A DNA stretch of 64,000 nucleotides from Pseudomonas endophytica (lineage in GTDB: Bacteria > Pseudomonadota > Gammaproteobacteria > Pseudomonadales > Pseudomonadaceae): NCBI RefSeq assembly GCF_001411475.1, contig NZ_LLWH01000231.1, positions 21,781 through 85,780 on the forward strand. Reading direction: 5' to 3'. The notes under the pieces were generated by a model. The model ran no database searches and was not told the DNA's origin. It saw nothing but the letters and a program-made list of their open reading frames with translations. Below are positions 38,701-46,812 of the stretch, one piece after another (position 1 is the first letter of the stretch; every line of letters starts with the position of its first letter). Both the position numbers and the translations under genes were made by a program.

Positions 38701-40071
38701 TGTGGTTGAAATCATGAGGCGGTCTGGATTGATCTCAATATTCAGGTCGGCTTTGACCTGTTTTTTGAGCGCGTCTTTGGCAAAAGTCAGCAGTTGGCTT
38801 CGTTGGCCTATGAGGTTAAGTGCGATCTCACCCGGAACGTGGGCGTCAGAAGCGGCGTTCTTGAAGGCTTCCATCGCCAGCCGCCATTGGGTTTTTTCGG
38901 GCTCTGAGGCGTCAGTGAGCCATGCGGGCAGGCTGCTTTCGATTAAGCGTGTGTAGCGTGCTTTCAGGATCTGCGCAGGTTGCACAAGCAAGCTCTGCCC
39001 CAGCATCCGGTCAATTCTGATGCCAATGGCGTCCAGATCGCGATCCAGTGATGCCTGGCGGATGCCACGCCAGGCATGGGTGATATCAGACTGCTGTTTC
39101 TCGATGATTGAGCTGATCCGGTCACTGAATACAGAACCGGTAATAACTTCATAGCCAAAACCTTGCATGTCCGCTGCCCGCGAGTGGTGGGCCGCAGGCA
39201 TCAGGTCCAGGAGGGCCTTGCGTTGCAGATCATCCTTGAAGCGCTCATTCAGTTCCTGATTGAGCGCGTCGAACGTTGTAAAAACTTCGAGACCACTGCC
39301 GGGCATGAATAACACGACCGGTTGTTGCGCCTTCGCAGAGCCGGAATCGGCGTCTGGCGTTTGCACGAGGTGATTGAAGCGCGGGCTGGTGGTTGCCAGA
39401 GCAACCGAGTCGGGATGGGCAATGATGAACAGGCCGCTCATTTCGCTGTCGAGCGCGCTGATGGCGCCTTTTAACACCACCCGATAAGTGTTCAACGTGC
39501 CGGATGGGTTCGCGGTTAATTGCGACACCATTGAATAGGCCGCTGCACTCAGTGTGTTGTCCTGACGGCGGACGTCGGCTTCGTTGCTGACGCAGGTTCG
39601 AAAGTGTTCTGTGAACCAGTTTCGTGGGCTTGGGGTGAGGTTTTGCTCATCGCTTGCATCCCAAAATGACAGCACCTGGTGTTTATAAATGACCTCAAGG
39701 TGTTGAGCGGTGTGCTCAAGGAATTTTTCGAACAACGGGATCGTGATGCCTTGTATGCGGTCCGCTTCATTCAGTGAATACGGGGTGTTGACGATGGCCA
39801 CTGAGCGTTCGTCGAACGTGGGTAGGAGGCGAGACTCAAAGTACTCCTCGAACACGTCGGACAAGGTGCGCGAAATGATCATCGGGGTTTGACCCACCTG
39901 CGCCTCGTCGAGACAGGTGATGAACATATCGTCGGTGCAACTGCCCTGGGCGAGTTTGGGAAAGGTTTTTCTCAACTGTTGGTCGAGCGTGCCCGGTAAG
40001 TCGGGCAAGGCTTGCAGGAGTAACTGTTGTTCAGCTTCGGCGCGTTTCAGGTGATCGAGATGGAGGGGCAT
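35791..40071 (-). CDS. Giant toxin, DUF6543 plus RRSP/TIKI-like C-terminal domain (copy 2)
   Basis: The 1426-residue protein is homologous along its length to the 1411-residue protein upstream. The N-terminal half resembles DUF6543 'dermonecrotic toxin-like' proteins of Pseudomonas. Around 748-776 there is a hydrophobic stretch (DLVSFVLPFKIMLPVAILRFLY, interrupted by basic residues) that may insert in a membrane, then THLTDGASDFAGSAVF. The C-terminal domain has G1128-E-V-H1131, E1158-H1159 in YMEHL, and H1272 in GSTHSNT. This resembles the EreA/ChaN/TIKI fold of the MARTX Ras/Rap1 peptidase RRSP, whose key residues I recall as E321, H323, E351 and H451. No signal peptide is present, which fits delivery by T6SS. 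The function is inferred. Confidence 0.75.
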   Translation of the reverse strand: MPLHLDHLKRAEAEQQLLLQALPDLPGTLDQQLRKTFPKLAQGSCTDDMFITCLDEAQVGQTPMIISRTLSDVFEEYFESRLLPTFDERSVAIVNTPYSLNEADRIQGITIPLFEKFLEHTAQHLEVIYKHQVLSFWDASDEQNLTPSPRNWFTEHFRTCVSNEADVRRQDNTLSAAAYSMVSQLTANPSGTLNTYRVVLKGAISALDSEMSGLFIIAHPDSVALATTSPRFNHLVQTPDADSGSAKAQQPVVLFMPGSGLEVFTTFDALNQELNERFKDDLQRKALLDLMPAAHHSRAADMQGFGYEVITGSVFSDRISSIIEKQQSDITHAWRGIRQASLDRDLDAIGIRIDRMLGQSLLVQPAQILKARYTRLIESSLPAWLTDASEPEKTQWRLAMEAFKNAASDAHVPGEIALNLIGQRSQLLTFAKDALKKQVKADLNIEINPDRLMISTTEAISTGPVIYPFATSGYAAANSLHRTGPTLSYRETRRSLSAVALDNVGKLDLTFALTARVLGENNQTHPTLAPAYVKALVRQLDVGRLFQTHLRHTLLESPAAQWRKERYVALKTALLRLDLVEGTLSKQLTPHTAAWIKALLDRPVHSDERLVDGKKIYVSQLLLKNRPLPGVFVISQQLSTTRVCYTPQAPDNIWFREFTDLESLGTALAHTTLHPYIMQRVTEINRSYIGPLLKTGSIASQLSHLLSIKDHFLEQSYQIEALFATRNANEQSTTTQESNVATVIETLDTLLDLVSFVLPFKIMLPVAILRFLYSINLGLDALSRDEQQEALLHFMGSITHLTDGASDFAGSAVFAKSIRQRPPHPALTLTHLQPSSRTTNGMTLRTGERYQAGIYEFTPAGSSEPLQYVKGTDGHLYRTHYDTLDNRWLIVDERQPDANHGYPVRSLGAGDWELDLQVNRGSKPTAIEALIEASAVTDVSLSGIAADKNGIFTVNHRTYIQQDSCTFQVHFDWSGRHWRLNTQGRLAQGSDTHHAVRRHFSDTYWEVKRFNAGGESSWQPLTTILPASKTSGSPTFSGHDLRDEHKQAIAHLNNRYRGLETVSPASAKFNVELAAFNAQRIALHEEAKAFLKIFTPMARPPLPDFLATITPPDMLKKIFKDFKGMVIGEVHSAIGSKQFLIIHMEELAKIHVKTLYMEHLQTDFHQADLDDFFNSGKMSDSLNDFLHKLDYSHNTYPGGSYTFRNVVLEAQKRGIRIKAIDCAASYLSKGLAQVDGLQPRLERFSWFSTRVIQANQTKNGNQNWVALVGSTHSNTFKGIPGIAEIENALGVRIDDVAPGTGRGWSRDKGIVTANASNKSENYMLRTDLNLTMEVPASRYILKSYTPVQLNTLLKTPGLYVFDNYLPQGPTLIHRAPDQTLVHTVLQLDGSKIYLDIPSLPGLHQQRFDDIPVLMERLTSLNMRLAH

Positions 40072-40254
40072 TTGAGTCTGACTCTTGGCACAAAATCGGG
40101 CGCATGTTTCGCCCGTGAGAAGGCCTGCAACCTGGGTCGTCTTCGCTCCTCAAGGAGATGTAGAGACCAGGTTTGGGCAAAGGCCGGTTCAGCGAAGTGT
40201 CGAAGCTACAGAGGGCAGGCGGGTGGTAGATAGATAAGGGTGTTGCCAGCGTGC

Positions 40255-40291
40255 GTGACCCTCAGAACCGCGTAAAGGCTCTGAGGGTCAC
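40255..40291. repeat. 12-bp inverted repeat between the two toxin genes
   Basis: GTGACCCTCAGA (40255-40266) pairs exactly with TCTGAGGGTCAC (40280-40291) across a 13-nt loop. It lies 10 bp past the stop codon of the 1411-aa toxin gene on the minus strand. Without a T tract it may be a partial terminator or an mRNA-stabilising hairpin that uncouples the levels of the two toxins. Confidence 0.6.
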
Positions 40292-40300
40292 AAGGCAAAC

Positions 40301-43300
40301 TTACTGGACTCTGTGCAAGCCTGTTATTTGAAGGTCGTGTATCAGTTTGCTAACAAGAATGTAGCGTTTTTGATGAACCTGTTCCCAATGCGGACGCTCG
40401 ATAAAGAACTGCCCTGATTCGCTTGTTTGCAGAGGCGTATGAACGATTTCATTTGAATTGGAACGATGGATTAACTGCGCACCTTCCGGCGAGTTGTTGA
40501 ATAAGAATGCACCGGGCTTATCCAGTTTGGCTGCAATCTCTGCTGCGGTGAGCACCGTTTTTTTTGCGTCAGCGCCACGAATGTTCAGTTTGAGCCAATA
40601 GTCGTTTTTCATAAAAGTGACGTCAGCGCCTGGAAAAGGTGTTATCAGGTCACTGAGATCCTGTCGCACCTGGAGTTTATGGCTCGAAGGCACGTCTGTG
40701 ATCCGCATTCCGACAGCTCCTTCGAGTTCCGACAGCCCGGGTACGCCTTTAAACGTGTTGGCATGGGTATTACCGGTCAAGGCAATCCATTTGTGAACTC
40801 CGGTACTTTCCACATGACTACGGATCACGCTAGAAGCAAAGTAGCTGAACATTTCATACCGGTGAAGCGCCGAGTTCGCCGTCGGCATGCCTTTTGAGTA
40901 GTAACTGGCCATGCAGTCCAGGGCTTTGATTTTGATACCGTGTCGTCTCGCTTCTCGTACCAAGTTGCTATAGGTGTATGCGGTATTCGCGGGCAGTTGG
41001 TGACCTGCATCCTGTTGTTTCAAGAACGTGTCCAGCACCGGATCCATGTTTCCGGTCTTGAAATAATTATCCAGCAGAGATTGATGCGCGTCGGTTTGAA
41101 GATGTTCCAGATAGATGACATTTTTTTTGTTTTTAGACAGTGACTTCATGTAGTCGATCAGAACTTTCTTGGCGCCGATGTCTGAATGGCTTTCACCTAA
41201 CACGATTCCGTCAACGTTTTCATGCAAACGCTGTAGAAGATCATTCGGAGTGAATTTCTCAGGCAGCGTGGGGCGCGCGGGTCGCGGTTTAATAGGGGTT
41301 TTGACGAAAAATGCTTGAGCATCGCCGAGCAATTTAACCCTGAGTTCTGTGAAATACTTCGCCAGCAGGGTGACTTCAGGTTTCGCAAAAACATAGCGGC
41401 TATCCTGAAACCGTGGCACGTGATCAATACAGTTTTGAAGGGGCTTATTTAAGTGTTCAGGTACATCGTACTGACTGTTAGACACTGCAGGTAAGGCGAC
41501 AGGAAGTTCCATGTGCGGCCGTTGCAGTGATCTCCAATTGTTCGGCCCCAGCTTGATCTCCCAATGCTCTGAAGACTTGCGTAATGTGTACTGGACGGAA
41601 TGGCTTCCTGATGCGCCGGGCGTTTGTAAATACAGATTGCGGCCCAACCAGCCTTTGTAAACTTCAAATGTTTGACCGTTTTCTTGAATGTAGCGCTTGT
41701 TGTTTACGTGATAAATACCCTGACTGTCCGCCTGAAGTGTGGAGAGGTTGACGTCAGTGACGCGGGCACTGTGCAGTACGCGCTCAATGGCGCTCCCTTG
41801 TTGGAACAGTGGAGCCCCGCCATCAACGTCCCAGCGTCCGGCCGACAGTTCGCGAACAGGCATTTGATAGCGTGAGTCGGGGTTGCGTTCATCAATGATG
41901 CGCCAGGTGTTGTCCAGATCGTCGTAGCGAGCGCGATACACGTTGCCATGGGTGTCTTTTATATAGTGCTTCGTTTGGCCGGTTGCGTTTGAAACTGACT
42001 CATACACACCGCCGCCAAACTCCCCGCCTGTCTTCACGCCCAGACCGTTGGTATTTTCAGTGCTGGCCGCACTGGGGTTGAGCCTTGGCACAGGTTGTTT
42101 GACGCGCTGGCGTATGGCGCCCGCAAAGACTGCAGAGCCCGCAAAGTCCGAGGCACCATCGGTAACGTGGGCAACAGCGCCCATAAACGCCAAAAGCGCT
42201 TCGTCTTCTTCGCCGCGCTTCAGTGCGTCTACGCCTTGGGCTATCTGGAAAATAAAACGCAGCGCGGCAATGGGTAACAAAACCCGGGTGGGCAACACAA
42301 AGGAAACAACGTCTACAACCGCCAATGCTGCATCTTTGGCCGTATTGAGATTGCTCTCATACGTTGAGGTTGTTTGTTCATCGGCCTCTCTGAGGGCGTA
42401 TGACACTTCGTTGTCATAAGACGCCTCGAAGGCATTGCCGTAGATCATCAGCATTTGGCTATTTGCCCCGTCCTGCCCCGCCTCCAGAACAGGTTTTAAA
42501 TAGGCCCAGCGAGCGGCCGTCACCCGTTGTTGCAGATAACCACGCCAGCGTTGATGCGACAGCGTGCGCGCCAACTCTGGGCTTGAACTTGAGACTTGAA
42601 ACCATGTGTTATCAGGGGCGTCCGGCAGGTAATAAATCAAGTCGGTGCTTTCTGTCGAACTGAACACCATGGCGCCCGGCAAAAAGTTCTTGTTCACGAT
42701 CAACAGATAGGCGTTGACGTGACCATCGTTGATTTTAGGGCGTGTGGTGCCTGTCGGGTGATCGAGTACGGCTTGAACCCAAGCCACTTGGCTGGCGTTC
42801 AGGGCGCCGGACATCTTGGCTTCGAGCAAGTCCAGGCGCAGTTGTGCCATTTTGACGGCTATGTAGCGCTCCTTGCGCCAGGCCGCCTGAGCAGATGTGT
42901 TCAGCAGGTGGTTAAGGTGCGCTTTATAGCTGTCCCCCACATCGATTTGTCGCACCAAAGCTTTAATGTAATCAGCCGTGAGCACAGGATGACGGGCGGC
43001 GTTGGCGTCTATGACCTGAGCCGTGAGCGCGAAAGTAACGTCCCATATACCGACATTGGAGAGCGCCAATTGCGTCAGGCTCAATTGGTTTGTGATGAAG
43101 CTGATCGCAGGGCCGGTTCGATCAAGGCTGTTCCCTGCGGCGTAGGCAGAACCATGAAGCGGGAAGATCACCGGGCCTGTCTGAACGGCTTCAGTGGTCT
43201 GGATATAAATGCTGTCCGGGTCAACGTCAATGCCGTGGTCGGCTTCAATTTGCCGTTTCAGTCGGGTTCTGGCGTACCCCAGTAATGTCTGCTTCTTTGC

Positions 43301-44536
43301 GCTTTCAGTGATGGGTTGCAAGCCCGGCGCTTCAGAGGCCTGTTGTTCATGTATCAGCCGTTCGGTCGCCAGACGCCATGCCACTTTTTCATCTTCAGGG
43401 GCCGTTTTAAGCCACTGCGGCAGTTGCTGTTCCAACAAATGGGCATAGCGCGAACGCAAGATGGCGGCGGGGTTGACCACCCAGCTTGAGGCGAGTGTTT
43501 GATTGATCAGTTCGCACAGATATTCCGGGGCCAGCGTTTCCTGATCGACAGCCTTATTACGCCGGGCCGTGGCGCAGGCATGCAGCATGTCCTTTTTTTG
43601 TTTATCGATAAGCTGTTGCGCCAAGAACGACTGGGCATCTTGAGGGAGTGCACCCACCTCGACCTCTACCAGATCTGAGGTATTCGCATGCTCTTGCGCC
43701 AGCACATGATTAAGCAGTTGGATACGTTGGTACGGGTCCTTGAGCCTTGCATTGAGCTCTTGCTTGAGCAAGTCAAGTGAGTCGAACGCCTCCAGTCCAC
43801 TGGTTGTTGTATAAAAAACGACCTGGCCGGATGTGGGTTGTTCTTCGTCGTCCGTGGGCGTAACGGTCATCACAAAAACGCCCGTCAGCTTGATATCAGG
43901 CATGGGCCTTTCGGCTTTTAGAAACAGCTCATACACGCCTGGTGGGGACTCAGGCGTGGGTTGAGACACACGGGTGCTGAAACATTGGATGACAGCATTG
44001 GCCGCCGCGCTGCTGAGGGTCTGGTCGCCAAGTCGCACGTTGGCTTCGTCCAGCAGCAGGTGTTGCAGACACTGAGTCAGCCATTGCTTGGGAGTCATTG
44101 AATCAAAGGTGGCATGGGGCGTTTGCCAGAACTCAGCCCAAGCATCCCTTACACATAGGTCATAGTTGCCAATCACATAATCCAGATAGCTTTCGAGATC
44201 GACAGGGGCCAGCCCCACTGCTCGGTGCTGCTCGCTCAATGAGTAAGGCTGGCTGTAAACATGGGTTGCGCCTTGTACAAAGACTGGCGGGCCTTGAGTC
44301 AAAAAGCTCTCTTCGATATACGAACTGATACTCCTGCTGACAAGCACAGAGGACTGCCCGGGTTCCGCCGCAGCTTCATGGTTGATATGTAACTCATCGG
44401 TGGAGCTGTCTTTGGGCAAGTGTGGAAAAGTGCTGCACAGACGATGATTAAAAGCCGCAGCGAGAGTGGGCACATGTCGGAGCAAGGTTTGTAGCTTATG
44501 TTCAACGCTTTTAAGGCGCTCGAGATGAAGATTCAT
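40301..44536 (-). CDS. Giant toxin, DUF6543 plus RRSP/TIKI-like C-terminal domain (copy 1)
   Basis: The 1411-residue paralogue of the downstream toxin has the same layout: a DUF6543-like N-terminal half (IKALVRQIDVGDSY, AAWRKERYIAVKMAQLRLDL), a hydrophobic segment near 743-772 (VVSFVLPTRVLLPIAALRF) and AHVTDGASDFAGSAVFAGAI. The C-terminal catalytic-like domain has G1114-E-S-H1117, E1144-H1145 (YLEHL) and H1258 (GNTHANT). The spacing between motifs (29 and 114 residues) is identical to copy 2. A small C-terminal module (PGAFLFNN...LIHR...IVHTPL) is also shared. No cysteine-rich or signal sequence is seen. The gene is the first toxin after the vgrG-DUF2169-DUF4150 module, 158 bp downstream of the 133-aa ORF. 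Confidence 0.75.
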   Translation of the reverse strand: MNLHLERLKSVEHKLQTLLRHVPTLAAAFNHRLCSTFPHLPKDSSTDELHINHEAAAEPGQSSVLVSRSISSYIEESFLTQGPPVFVQGATHVYSQPYSLSEQHRAVGLAPVDLESYLDYVIGNYDLCVRDAWAEFWQTPHATFDSMTPKQWLTQCLQHLLLDEANVRLGDQTLSSAAANAVIQCFSTRVSQPTPESPPGVYELFLKAERPMPDIKLTGVFVMTVTPTDDEEQPTSGQVVFYTTTSGLEAFDSLDLLKQELNARLKDPYQRIQLLNHVLAQEHANTSDLVEVEVGALPQDAQSFLAQQLIDKQKKDMLHACATARRNKAVDQETLAPEYLCELINQTLASSWVVNPAAILRSRYAHLLEQQLPQWLKTAPEDEKVAWRLATERLIHEQQASEAPGLQPITESAKKQTLLGYARTRLKRQIEADHGIDVDPDSIYIQTTEAVQTGPVIFPLHGSAYAAGNSLDRTGPAISFITNQLSLTQLALSNVGIWDVTFALTAQVIDANAARHPVLTADYIKALVRQIDVGDSYKAHLNHLLNTSAQAAWRKERYIAVKMAQLRLDLLEAKMSGALNASQVAWVQAVLDHPTGTTRPKINDGHVNAYLLIVNKNFLPGAMVFSSTESTDLIYYLPDAPDNTWFQVSSSSPELARTLSHQRWRGYLQQRVTAARWAYLKPVLEAGQDGANSQMLMIYGNAFEASYDNEVSYALREADEQTTSTYESNLNTAKDAALAVVDVVSFVLPTRVLLPIAALRFIFQIAQGVDALKRGEEDEALLAFMGAVAHVTDGASDFAGSAVFAGAIRQRVKQPVPRLNPSAASTENTNGLGVKTGGEFGGGVYESVSNATGQTKHYIKDTHGNVYRARYDDLDNTWRIIDERNPDSRYQMPVRELSAGRWDVDGGAPLFQQGSAIERVLHSARVTDVNLSTLQADSQGIYHVNNKRYIQENGQTFEVYKGWLGRNLYLQTPGASGSHSVQYTLRKSSEHWEIKLGPNNWRSLQRPHMELPVALPAVSNSQYDVPEHLNKPLQNCIDHVPRFQDSRYVFAKPEVTLLAKYFTELRVKLLGDAQAFFVKTPIKPRPARPTLPEKFTPNDLLQRLHENVDGIVLGESHSDIGAKKVLIDYMKSLSKNKKNVIYLEHLQTDAHQSLLDNYFKTGNMDPVLDTFLKQQDAGHQLPANTAYTYSNLVREARRHGIKIKALDCMASYYSKGMPTANSALHRYEMFSYFASSVIRSHVESTGVHKWIALTGNTHANTFKGVPGLSELEGAVGMRITDVPSSHKLQVRQDLSDLITPFPGADVTFMKNDYWLKLNIRGADAKKTVLTAAEIAAKLDKPGAFLFNNSPEGAQLIHRSNSNEIVHTPLQTSESGQFFIERPHWEQVHQKRYILVSKLIHDLQITGLHRVQ

Positions 44537-44693
44537 GGGACATCCATGTCAGATGTCGCGCGACAGCCGCGGGACAGGAACAGACAGGGAATAACAAGGC
44601 GCTAAGGGGCAGGTGATATATATGTATGAAATTGCGGGGTGCTGGCATGGTTGAGGCCGGAGGCTTATGAGTTGGTTTTCGAGACTCGTCGCG

Positions 44694-45095
44694 CTAGAGC
44701 TGTTTGCTTACGCTTACGTAGAGCAAGCCTTCTTCGGCGGTCTGCGCCTCTATCGGCGGATTGGCCTGTGTGGCCGGTACGGTTGCCGGGGCCGTTTCAC
44801 CTACAACACGCGCGACGGTATTGCCGCTTTTGATCGAGCTGAATGGCGGCAGCGTGTCTTGTTCGGTGCGCAGGTAGTACGCCCGTAGGGTTTCGTACTC
44901 GTCCTCACTCAGTTCCTTGCTGTCGTGTATTTCCTTGCCCATGGCATCGCGCCAGAAGGCATCGACTTGTACGCCACCGTTCTCGCCTTGCTGTAGAAAC
45001 AGTTCGTCAGGGGTGCCGATGCTGGTTGCGGTTTTTCGGAAAGGTACGCGGATGGCGTGCACGTGCAGGGGCGGTAGATTGAGTGCTTCTGCCAT
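44694..45095 (-). CDS. Unknown 133-aa protein in the vgrG operon
   Basis: It starts 3 bp after the DUF4150 gene and has no signal peptide or membrane segment. The N-terminal two thirds look folded (LPPLHVHAIRVPFRKTA..., LSEDEYETLRAYYLRTEQD). A Pro/Ala/Thr-rich linker (ETAPATVPATQANPP) follows, then a short tail (GLLYVSVSKQL). I do not recognise a family. Placed between the spike tip and the toxin, it could be a chaperone/adaptor, a tip extension or an immunity protein. The linker argues for a protein that links two partners. Confidence 0.7.
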   Translation of the reverse strand: MAEALNLPPLHVHAIRVPFRKTATSIGTPDELFLQQGENGGVQVDAFWRDAMGKEIHDSKELSEDEYETLRAYYLRTEQDTLPPFSSIKSGNTVARVVGETAPATVPATQANPPIEAQTAEEGLLYVSVSKQL

Positions 45096-45098
45096 GCG

Positions 45099-45455
45099 CT
45101 ACGCCCCGTTCATCCAGAATTTATCGTCATGGCGCACGATCAGCTTGCCTTCGGCCCGCACCGTGCTGCTTTTTTCCAGCGGGTAGCATTTGCCGCCCAC
45201 GGTGTTGCTCTTGAGGCCTTTGGCTGCCCCGGCCTGATCGCCCTTGGTGGTGGGCACCAGGCTCATGTCGTAGACGACCACGGGGTTGCCATTGGCGCGC
45301 ACCGATTTGGCCACGCCGGTGGCGGTTTTCAGTTCTGCGGTGACCGGGTAAGGCACCGGCGGAATGGCCGCGCCCATCGGGGTTTTGCACACGTCGGGGA
45401 CGATGCTGACGACCTTCCATTGGCCCTGTTTGCGGGCGATGACGTTGTCGGCCAT
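45099..45455 (-). CDS. DUF4150 PAAR-like spike tip protein
   Basis: The protein has 118 residues from the ATG at 45455. That ATG is preferred to 45512, which overlaps the DUF2169 gene. Features of DUF4150 PAAR-like proteins are seen: VSIVPDVCKTPMGAAIPPVPYPV at the start, a GGKCYPL motif in the middle, and RHDDKFWMNGA at the end. Such proteins cap the VgrG trimer and sharpen the T6SS needle. It follows the DUF2169 gene after one base and is part of the vgrG operon. Confidence 0.88.
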   Translation of the reverse strand: MADNVIARKQGQWKVVSIVPDVCKTPMGAAIPPVPYPVTAELKTATGVAKSVRANGNPVVVYDMSLVPTTKGDQAGAAKGLKSNTVGGKCYPLEKSSTVRAEGKLIVRHDDKFWMNGA

Positions 45456-45456
45456 G

Positions 45457-46803
45457 TCAATGCACCTTCTTCGGTGTGCGCTTGAGCAGCGGCGCCGTCG
45501 GGTCGGTTTCAAAGCGCGCTTCGAGCACGCGGATGTCGAGGGTGTTGGGCAGGCTGATGCGGTGGGTCAGCAGCAGGGTCATGGCGTCGGTGTCGATGCG
45601 CAGGGTGTCGGTGAGCATCGGCAGCGGCAGCAGCGCGCCGTTGACTAAACGCAGCAAGACAAACGGGCGATGGCCGGGCAGTTCCACGCATAGCCGCCCG
45701 TTCGAGGTCAGGCTCGGATCGGTCAGGTTGAACAGTTCGATGCGCAGGTTGGGCGGCGGGAATTCGATCTGTTGATCGGCGGGCGCGCCGTTCCAGTAGG
45801 CGAAGTCAAAATCGTATGGCAGACCGGGCCAGCGTTCGGTTTGCCATAAGGCGTCGTAGTTACCGGCTAAAGCCAGTCGCGGTGCCCAAGCTCGGCCGAC
45901 CACACCAAAGCCAGCGGGTTGATATTTATAAGTGCTCGCCACCTGCTCCATGTCGGTGGCGTCGAGTTCCCCCTCGGGATGTTTGGCCCTATCCAAGTGC
46001 AACACCGGCGTGTCGGGTGCTTCGATCTGCGGTGCGGGCAGTTCACGCAGCGGCGCATCCAGTGTGTAACCCAACGACTCCTGACGTTTTTCGATCCAGC
46101 CGCTGCCCAGTGGGTTGCTGTAGCAGACCTCGTTGAGCAGGTATTCGGGACTGTCGGGCGCGAGCGGATGCTCAGGATTGCGCACCACGCTGCTGCCGCC
46201 AAAGGCATATTCCCAGCGCAGTGGAACGCTGAGCGCGGGCTGCGGTTCGCTCAGTTGCCAGCCGCCGAACAGGCTGTGTTTGAACTGGCGTGGCCCGGTG
46301 AAACGCAATGGCTTGTCCAGCAGGTAGTGGCGGGTCGGTGCATCGGCGCAGGCCTTTTCGGCAGCTATGCGCTGGGCTTGCCACTCTTGAAGCTGAAACT
46401 CGTTCAACGGCTCGCCGGGGCTCAGCGGCTGTGGCAGCGGCACGTCTATGTGCAAGGGCGGCACCGGCACGCTCAATCGGATGCCAACCTGCCATGAGGC
46501 GGCGGGCAGGCCCTGCGGCGCATGCGCTTGACCCACCACGATCACGTCGCAGCGTGGTTTGAAGGGCGCCAGGTCGCTTTCCTCGCAGACGCTGCTGATA
46601 CCTTCGTCGCCGTAATAGGTGTCGCCGGTACACAACGGCACCGGGTCGTCGTCCATCACTTCGGCACGGAACTGCCCCGGTTGGCCGGCGATGGGCAACA
46701 ACCGATAGCCGACCTTCATGGCCAGTACGGGATACTCTTGATCGTCCACACCCAGCGCGCTGAAACACAACGCATCGAAGGGCGTCAGGTTACGAAATTC
46801 CAT
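45457..46803 (-). CDS. DUF2169 T6SS adaptor protein
   Basis: The 448 residues match the DUF2169 family, which is typically encoded between vgrG and a PAAR-like gene and is thought to help load effectors or PAAR proteins on the VgrG spike. Characteristic segments are FDALCFSALGVDDQEYPVLAMKVGYRL at the start, VIVVGQAHAP near 110, and the conserved WEYAFGG near 215 and FDFAYWNGAPADQQ near 340. A strong GAGGAGG ribosome binding site precedes the ATG, 9 bp after the vgrG stop. Confidence 0.88.
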   Translation of the reverse strand: MEFRNLTPFDALCFSALGVDDQEYPVLAMKVGYRLLPIAGQPGQFRAEVMDDDPVPLCTGDTYYGDEGISSVCEESDLAPFKPRCDVIVVGQAHAPQGLPAASWQVGIRLSVPVPPLHIDVPLPQPLSPGEPLNEFQLQEWQAQRIAAEKACADAPTRHYLLDKPLRFTGPRQFKHSLFGGWQLSEPQPALSVPLRWEYAFGGSSVVRNPEHPLAPDSPEYLLNEVCYSNPLGSGWIEKRQESLGYTLDAPLRELPAPQIEAPDTPVLHLDRAKHPEGELDATDMEQVASTYKYQPAGFGVVGRAWAPRLALAGNYDALWQTERWPGLPYDFDFAYWNGAPADQQIEFPPPNLRIELFNLTDPSLTSNGRLCVELPGHRPFVLLRLVNGALLPLPMLTDTLRIDTDAMTLLLTHRISLPNTLDIRVLEARFETDPTAPLLKRTPKKVH

Positions 46804-46812
46804 GACGCCTCC

